64,000 nt of DNA from Hyperoodon ampullatus (Eukaryota > Chordata > Mammalia > Artiodactyla > Ziphiidae): assembly GCA_949752795.1 (NCBI GenBank), contig OX457071.1, forward strand, positions 28,008,800 to 28,072,799. Reading direction: 5' to 3'. The notes beneath the pieces are model-generated. The model made no database searches. It worked only from the letters and a program-made list of their open reading frames with translations, and was not told the DNA's origin. Numbering within the stretch: position 1 is the stretch's first letter; each line of letters starts with the position of its first letter. The translations under genes were made by a program, and so were the position numbers. Of this stretch, positions 56,960 through 64,000 are shown in pieces.

Positions 56960-58610
56960 GTTCTAACCTTGGAAATAGGACATTAGTTTTCAGCCAGGCA
57001 GGAATAAAGAGAAACAACATAATGATCAAATCTAGCAATTCAACCTCTTTCATACAAGCAAGAGTGCAAGTCACCAACAAAGGTTATTTTTGAAGGTCAA
57101 AAGAGAATTTAAGTGAAGGAAATATTGATGAATCCAGGAGAAGCTGGAAAGGCTCTGCTCTCAAGGTGGACTCGGAGCTGCGGGCTTCAGACACGTGATG
57201 TGAAAAAAGGAGGCTAAAGAGATACTGAGAGACTGCAAAGGCGAGAGGTGGGGAACCATCTTCCCTTTATCCCCTCTTGGTTGGAAACCCCATTATATGC
57301 TCTGTTGGCTCCCTGAACTCCTCCTCTGAGGAGAAAAGAATATTCTCTGAGGAGAAAAGAATATTGAAGCGTAATCCCATGTCTTTTAGTGCTATTTTCA
57401 GCAGGCCGTACTCGTGGCCTCATTTTCCTCCTTGCACGGGTTGGATTCATTCCATCATTTTAATCACTCCCTTGACTACACCTTCAACTCTCTCCCTGGG
57501 TAAATCCAACTCTTAGCTTCACCTGAGTAGCTGGAGGAAGAAAACATATGCCTTTTGATGTTGCTGTACAGGGTGCATTGTTATTGCCTTAACCTGCTGA
57601 TAGGGCAGAAAAGATAAAAAAGAGTTACTCACTACTTCTCGGATTGAATATCTGAAGGTTTGATCAGAATATTTAAATACCTAACACATATTAGTATATA
57701 TTTAGCTTTCCTAAAGTGCTCTGACAAAGCATTCAGGGATAATCATTTGGTTGGTTAAAATCACTGTATAACTCAGGAAAAATATTAAATAAAAAATACA
57801 GCTTATTTGAAACTTATCAAGTAAGTGGTTATTCCAATGTTTTTAAAAGATGTTCAGTTTTAAGGAGGTTGAATATGCATACGTTATTCGATTTCTTTTT
57901 TTCTTAGTAAACTCTTTCTAGGTGGTATAAAGGAAAATTTTAATTAAGTCCAAGTTATTTTCTTCATCAGTTGAGTTCATTCATTCATTTAACCAATATT
58001 TGTTGAGTGCACGTTATGAATGTAATAAACATAGAGTTGTTTATGTATTGTAAAATTAGTTTGTTCTCTGTCTGAATTCTCTGCTGAGGATATGAATTCT
58101 GCCTGCCTTAGACAGAGCTGTAGACCCAGAACTCAACACAGTGCTTTATGCACTATAGGCACTCAACAGCTACTTCCACTGCCCAAAACAGCATCCTTGA
58201 ATACTTAGGTGGCATAGGATGGGTCAGTGTAACTTCTAGTTAGATGGCTAGAAGAGTCAGAAGGGTGATGAAGATTGTTTCAGGAAAAGGGATCAGATAA
58301 TCCAAATATGTATAAAATTCTTAACCGTGGAAAAACTATCCCATTGTCCTTGGGATCTATATTAAGGACACCTGGTTTTATATTAAATTGGGTAAGGTTA
58401 AGTTAAAATTCCAGATTATGACAATGTCACTCATTGGAACTATTCCTGAGATAAATGAAAGCTGTTTCTTTCTATTTTTAGTATCTCTATGGATGAGATA
58501 TTTGTAAACAATTATGAATGCAGGGTGGTAGACCCTTTTGGGCCATGGACCAAGGGTAAATTATCAGAGGGCTGATGAACTTTTGACTGCTTCATTTTAA
58601 AAAATTAATA
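56960..58610. other. Intergenic sequence, no gene seen
   Basis: No gene. A short 'ttcattcattcatttaacc' tract at about 57977 resembles the end of an L2 or MIR element. Confidence 0.4.
57324..57365. repeat. Perfect 21-bp tandem duplication
   Basis: Two adjacent identical 21-bp units beginning 'ctctgaggagaaaag'. There is no evidence of coding function. Confidence 0.9.
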
Positions 58611-58619
58611 GAGTTTATT

Positions 58620-58820
58620 TCTTTTTTTTCTGTTGTTCCGTAATTTATTTAGCCATTCTCCTATTGATGTACATTTATGAATTCCCAACCCCTTGTGGTT
58701 TTGCTATTACAAACCAAGCTACAACAACTATCATTGTATGTATATCTTTTGCACATGGGCCAATATTTCTTCAAGCTGGGTTTCTGGAAGTGAAATTGCT
58801 GGGGTAAAGGGAATGCATTT
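58620..58820 (-). mobile_element. Old L1 fragment receiving the U6-L1 chimera
   Basis: 'ttagccattctcctattgat', 'tatcttttgcacatgggcc' and 'gaagtgaaattgctggggta' are antisense ancient L1 3' region. Confidence 0.55.
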
Positions 58821-58821
58821 T

Positions 58822-59040
58822 TTAAAACTGAAGTGTAGTTGATTTACAGTGTTGTGTTAGTTTCTGGTGGACAGCAAAGTGATTCAGATACACACATACA
58901 CACACATATATTCTTTTTCATATTCTTTTCCATTATGGTTTATTACAGGATGTTGAATATAGTTCCCTGTGTTATACAACAGGACCTTGTTGTTTATCTG
59001 TTTTATATATAGTAATCTGTATCTGCTAATCCCCCTCAGA
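58822..59040 (-). mobile_element. L1 3' end joined to a U6 copy
   Basis: Antisense L1 3' UTR: 'ttgatttacagtgttgtgtt', 'gtggacagcaaagtgattca', 'gaatatagttccctgtgtta'. It directly adjoins the U6 pseudogene in the same orientation, with L1 downstream. Confidence 0.85.
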
Positions 59041-59143
59041 CATGGAATGCTTCATGAATTTGCGTGTCATCTTTGTTCAGGGGCCATGCTAATATTGTCT
59101 GTATTGTTCTAATTTTTAGTATATGTGCTGCTGAAGTGAGCCC
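59041..59143 (-). pseudogene. U6 snRNA pseudogene, 5' part of a U6-L1 chimera
   Basis: The reverse strand aligns to U6 over about 100 nt: 'cttcagcagcacatatacta' for the 5' stem region, 'attagcatggcccctg' in the centre, and 'gcaaattcatgaagcattcc' near the end. Substitutions include C-to-T changes at CpG sites. The terminal T4 of U6 is replaced by L1 sequence. No U6-type upstream promoter (PSE/TATA) is apparent at the expected place, fitting a dead retrocopy. Confidence 0.92.
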
Positions 59144-59700
59144 TAGAATTTATTTCTTAGAAAATTTTAAGTGTAAAGAAAAACTGAATAGAAAGTATAG
59201 GTCCCTGAAAATGGGAGACAAGTTTAGAAAGAAACAGCACCTGCTGTGCTCTGAAATTGTAGAAGCTTAGAAATAGAAAGGAAGTAGAGATCACTTAGTA
59301 CAGCTTCTTAACTCAAATCATGAATCTCTTCTCTGTTGCCTGTCTTTGGTGGGTCTATAGCTTAGATCTACAGTAGGAATGGGAAACCAGCTCTTGTTGA
59401 AGTGGCCTTTCCCATCAATGGGTGGCACTAGTTGTTCAAAAAGCTTTCCTTAAGCTAAACCTGAACTTTTCCTTTTAAGAACTTCTATCTGTAGGCTCTA
59501 GTTTTGCCCTTTCATTTTGTAAAGAATACAGCTGCCATGCTGCCTCTAATAGTACTCCCTTCTATGCTATTCTACTATATTCTAGGCTAAAAAAAACCAC
59601 AAAAAACCCTTGACATTTTATATCTGTTATATGGTTTTTAGGTTCCTCACAACCTTGCTTACACCCTATGAAAATACACTCGAGCCTATTAAAGTAACTC
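59144..59700. other. Intergenic sequence, no gene seen
   Basis: No gene or clear repeat. Confidence 0.4.
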
Positions 59701-59714
59701 TTTTTCTTTGCTTA

Positions 59715-60160
59715 TTGTTACTATCATTTGCGGTAAGAACACTTAACATAAGACCTACCGTTGTAGCAAAATTTTAAGTATACGGTACAGTGTTGTGAAC
59801 TATAGGCTCTATGATGTGCTGTAGTTCTCTAGGACATATTCATCATCTCATCACTTTATCAACTGAAATATTGTGTCATTTGACTAATACCTCCCTGTTC
59901 CTCTCTTCTCCCAGTCCCTGGCAACCACATTCTGCTCTCTGCTTCTATGAGTTTGACTATTTTAGATTCCTTATATAAGTGATATTATGTAGTATTTGTC
60001 CTTCTGTGTCTGGCTTCTTTCACTTAGCCTAGTGTCCTCCGGACTAATCCATGTTGTCCCCCAAATGGCATGATTTCCTTCTTTTTTAAAGGCTGAATAA
60101 TATTCCATTGTATGTATATATACCACCTTTTCTTAATCTATTTATCTGTCGATGAATAGA
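59715..60160 (-). mobile_element. L1 3' segment of an inverted L1
   Basis: Antisense L1 3' end with 'tccctggcaaccacattctg', 'tataagtgatattatgtag' and 'ggctgaataatattccattg'. It meets the plus-strand ORF2 fragment at 60161. Confidence 0.75.
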
Positions 60161-60508
60161 TTTAGGCAATTTATTTAGGCAATAAAAGCAAAAATAGACA
60201 AATGGGACTACATCAAAGTAAAAAACTACTGCACAGCAAAGGAAAAAGTCAACAAAATGAAAAGGCAACCAACAGAAATGGAGAACATATTTGCAAACCA
60301 TATATCTGATAAGAGGTTAATATCCAAAATATATGAGGCACTCCTTTACCTCAAGAGCAAAAAAACAAGTAACCCAACTAAAAAATGGGCAAAGGAATTG
60401 AATAGATATTTCTACAAAGAAGACATCCAGATGAACAAGAAATATATGAAAAGGTCCTCAACATCACTAATCATTAGAGACATGCAAATCAAGAACACAA
60501 TAAAGTAA
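60161..60508 (+). mobile_element. L1 ORF2 segment, inverted relative to the neighbouring 3' segment
   Basis: Sense ORF2 sequence with an 83-codon remnant reading '[20 protein letters not shown]' at its start, then '[16 protein letters not shown]' and '[12 protein letters not shown]'. This part of ORF2 lies upstream of the segment at 59715-60160, with a short stretch missing between them. Confidence 0.8.
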
Positions 60509-60509
60509 C

Positions 60510-62080
60510 TTTAAAGAGTACGATGTCTACAATAAAACATACATAAATACCAGATGTAGTTTTACTATCAGTTATTGTGTTTTTATTATTGCATGCTCAG
60601 CTTTTCTCTGCAACATGGGAGATTTGACTTGAATAATTTCTAAGGTCCTTTCCAACTTTTAAAAGCTATTTTATTTGGGTGTGTGTGCATGTGTGTGTTA
60701 CAGCCATGCCATCTTATTGACTTCTTGAACTTGCAGCTGATGCAGAGTCCCAGATAATTTTTCACATGAAGTTCTGCTAAGCTATATCTTAATCAGCTGC
60801 ATAACTTTACATTTATCCTTATTATATCCTCTCTTGTTTGTTTCTCTTTGTTACTGAAACCCATGTGAATGATTTTGAACATCAGTTCCCTATTTGTTGG
60901 ATTGGTTAGCCCACCAAGATCCATGTCATCTATAAATACTTTTTAAAATGATTCCCACATATGCACTTAATTTTTAATTTTGATTCATTTAGTTTTGATT
61001 GACTTAGTTGTTGATAAATTAAAAGTTCAGTAGAAAAGGGCTAAAACAAAATCTTATTTCTAGCTTTTCTCTTCAGTTTGACATTGTTCCATTCATCAAC
61101 AATCTTTGAATAGACCTGTCTTATCAACAATGTGTCCATCTAATTGAAACTATTATCCAGCTTACATTTCTCATTGTCCAAAAAGATATCATGAATGAGC
61201 TGTGAAATCCTTGCAAAAATATAATATACTGTGTCTACAGTATTACCACAGTTCATGAGATTAACAATGCTGTCCAAGAAGGGAAAGTATTTTGTTTGAC
61301 CTGACTTACTCAGGGTGAGCTCATATTGTCTCCAGAAGGCAATTCTCTCTCTCTCTCCCTCTCTCTCAAAAGGTCAAAAACAGTCTATTTAATCATCCAT
61401 TATGGAATTTTTATGGGGATGAATGTTAAGTTTTCTAGTCTCTATTTTCTGGGAACCATCTTTTCTCTCTTCTTGGAAAGCAGAACATTTGATTGTCTCA
61501 TTCATGAGTAGGAAAGGTCAACCCTTAGACACGCTGTTCATATAGATGGAAGACATAGAAAGATCTGTAAGGGGTGGGAAAAGTGATTTTTGGAGGGAAT
61601 TCGGGCATTGTCAGTTTAGTTACAAGATGCTTCCTTCCTCTGTGATTGCTTCATGCTTTTTGAATAGAGTCATAATAAATGATACATAATAGATTAATAA
61701 ATAATAGAGAATATCTCCATCAATGATTGAGCATTTATGTACCTTATGCAATGTATCCAAAACACCTAGTTTCTCTCTACTCATGGTACTATAAATACAG
61801 TAGAGGGTCTCCTCAACTCCCAAACTAATAAAGCTGAGAGTGGAACTGCTATAGCTCCTCTGTTAAAAACAGCTTGGACTCCACAAGTCTGTCTGAAACT
61901 TAATCATAAGTACAGGGGGACTAAGAAGACTAAACCACAGATGCTCTTACACTAAACACGAGTATAGTACCAGTTTTTTATAACTTATGAAGCTGTGGCT
62001 TCTTGCTGATGAATAGGCATCTTTCCTCAAAAGAAGCTCAGTTTCACTTCCAATAAAACACTGCTTGGAAATTATGATGG
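60510..62080. other. Intergenic sequence, no gene seen
   Basis: AT-rich. A short CT simple repeat lies at 61346-61368. No gene recognised. Confidence 0.4.
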
Positions 62081-62081
62081 T

Positions 62082-62578
62082 TAATTTTATGTGTCAGCTT
62101 AGCTAGACTGTGATGCCCAGCTGTCTGGTCAAACACTAGTCTAGATGTTGCTGCAATGGTATTTTGCAGACACGATTAATACTTACAATTAGTTAGCTTT
62201 AAGTAGATTATCCTTGATAATGCAGGTGGGCCTCATCCAGTCAACTGAAGGCCATAAGAACAAAAAACTGATGTTGCTCAGAGAAGAAGGAATTCCATGC
62301 CAATGTAGCATAGAAATCCTGCCTGAGCTTCCATCTTCCCTGCCTGCCCTACAGATTTTAGACTTAAGACTGCAACTTCAACTCTTGCCTGAATTTGCAG
62401 CCAACTGGTTTACCCTACAGACATCAGACTTACCAGCCTCCACAATTATGTGAAACAATTCTTTAAAATCAATGAACCTCTCTCTCTGTATATGTATCAT
62501 TTAACAGATATAGATACAAATGTATATACAGACTTCTATCCTATTGGTTCTGTTTCTTTAGAGAATACTGACTGACAA
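62082..62578 (+). mobile_element. LTR-like interspersed repeat
   Basis: Begins 'tgatggttaattttatgtgt', includes 'gtgggcctcatccagtcaac' and 'gccataagaacaaaaaactg', and ends 'tctatcctattggttctgtt' with 'gagaatactgactgaca'. The TG...CA ends and the overall layout suggest an ancient retroviral LTR-type element. Family is not determined. Confidence 0.55.
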
Positions 62579-63424
62579 GGAAGGTAACTTCCCTCCCTAT
62601 GATCTTCATATGTGACATGTGGAACCCCTGCCATTACTGGCCACTCACTTTGATATTTCATACTTTCTCATAAATCATGGACCATCCATGACTTCCAGGA
62701 AGATCAGGCACATAGCAGCCACTTCATAAATACTTGAAGGGATGTTGAATACAAATACAACGTAAGGAGGAGCTAAACATCCCCTGCACTGTTGATATTC
62801 CTTCCAGTAATATCTGCTACAGTGATGCAGTCTGCATTTGTGTCTTCCTCTTGTGCCTCATCACAGCCTGGGAGATATGGGGAAACACCACAGTTGCCCT
62901 TTGGGATGGCATTCTTGCTGCTCTGCCCTCTTTAGTCTTGGATCTTCATCAGTTCCTGGAGGAAGTCACTCTCTTAGGATTCTGAGGACATCTGGAGTTT
63001 TTTAGGCCCCTCCTTACAGCACCTCTGCCCATTTCTACCTAGACTTTCTCTCCCAGGTGTTGCCGATGGCAGGCTGAGTTTTTAGTTAGAGATAAAACTA
63101 AGCTATGTTAGTAACTGTCACTTGAGATGCAAAGACTAGGATGAGAAATAAGCTCTGAAGTGGAGAGTCCCAAGCTATCTAGATTTTGATTACATCTTCC
63201 AACCAAAGAGCAAATTTGTGAGAAATGACTGACTCCTGGGAAGAATGAGGAACTGCAGATGAAATGCTATTGACCTTGGTCCACTATAGATACTGCTGAA
63301 GAGATGTCATCCAAGAAAAAGAAATAAAGCTAGGAGGAGAGCAAGGAAAGCACACTCAACAAGAAACTGTTTGGGTTATAGAAGTCAATGGAAACAGGGG
63401 AGTGGGAGGGTAGAGGCAGAAACT
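62579..63424. other. Intergenic sequence, no gene seen
   Basis: No supported gene or repeat. Confidence 0.4.
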
Positions 63425-63640
63425 TATGTTTATGATGTGTCTGTTATGTGCTGGACAGTGTGAAATGAAATGCTTTATATCATCTTATTTAACTTCACAA
63501 GAGTCTGATGAAACAGGTGCTTTTGCTCCATTATAAGATAAAGATCTAAAGTTCAGAATATTTAAATAACTTCACCCAGTATCTTAGATTTTAAGTAACA
63601 AGGCCAGAAGAAGAACGTAGGTTCATCCAACTCCAATGTG
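63425..63640 (-). repeat. MIR element
   Basis: 'gtctgttatgtgctggacag', 'tcatcttatttaacttcac' and 'caaggccagaagaagaac' follow a worn reverse MIR. Confidence 0.55.
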
Positions 63641-64000
63641 TATGATTTTCTCATCTATACTTTACTGTAGGAAAAGAAACCTATTTTCTAAAAACAAATC
63701 CTATTATGTAATATAAATTTAAAGTTTAGCATAGTTTGAGGCCATTTCCCTACTGTGAAATATTATGCATATTTCTGGAAAGCAAACTGGAGAAAGGTGT
63801 TTTCCCCCCTTAATTATATCAAACAAATGCTCTTACAATTACATAAGTAGTTGCCCATTATGTGAAAATGTTTATATACATAGTTACATACGTACACACA
63901 GTGAAATCTGCAGACTTTCTGGAACCACATATTAAAATCTTTGAAGTTGAATGAGCCTTTTTTCTTTCTGAGTAACCTAAACTCAATGCCATTCAGCTGA
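63641..64000. other. Intergenic sequence, nothing recognised
   Basis: AT-rich with no gene or named repeat. Confidence 0.4.

Overview
This is a mammalian, almost certainly cetacean (whale or dolphin), genomic window. The evidence is the repeat content: about seventeen copies of tRNA-derived CHR-family SINEs (a short ~200 bp form and a longer ~320 bp form, both with the 'gggcttccctggtgg' type head), many with clean target-site duplications, together with cetartiodactyl-type L1 LINEs and older eutherian repeats (MIR, MER5A, MER20, LTRs).

There is one protein-coding host gene. ACOD1 (IRG1, cis-aconitate decarboxylase, the itaconate-producing enzyme of activated macrophages) lies on the minus strand from 16592 (ATG) to 8393 (stop). 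It has five coding exons: 16592-16581, 12894-12733, 11958-11869, 10456-10251 and 9338-8393. All four introns are GT-AG, the frame is unbroken across all junctions, and the predicted product is 471 aa. A TATA box lies just upstream (16655-16661), with a PU.1-like site behind it, and a candidate poly(A) signal lies at 8272-8267. Two features of the protein merit attention: a stop codon about 11 codons before the C-terminus usual for the family, and Leu at the position of human Arg273.

Region by region: 1-8.2 kb is intergenic, with nested old L1s, SINEs and a TA microsatellite. 8.2-16.8 kb is ACOD1 with three intronic SINEs and MIRs. 17-37 kb is intergenic with scattered SINEs, a MER20, an ERV-type LTR, paired MER5A elements and a SINE with a 34-bp target duplication. 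37.6-45.4 kb is a full-length L1 insertion with intact ORF1, a broken ORF2 and a ~0.88 kb 3' transduction carrying its own SINE and poly(A) signal, all flanked by a 15-bp target duplication inside a MER5A. 48.5-53.6 kb is a nest of minus-strand L1s in which a 3.3-kb L1 is bounded by an exceptionally long (~220 bp) direct duplication. 58.6-60.5 kb holds a U6 snRNA-L1 chimeric retrocopy and an L1 with the head-to-head arrangement of twin priming. The last 3.5 kb is repeat-poor intergenic sequence with an LTR-like block and a MIR.

No CRISPR, operon, phage or other prokaryote-type system is present. The unusual content is retrotransposition products and the ACOD1 sequence itself. All repeat family names rest on recognition by eye, without a database search.
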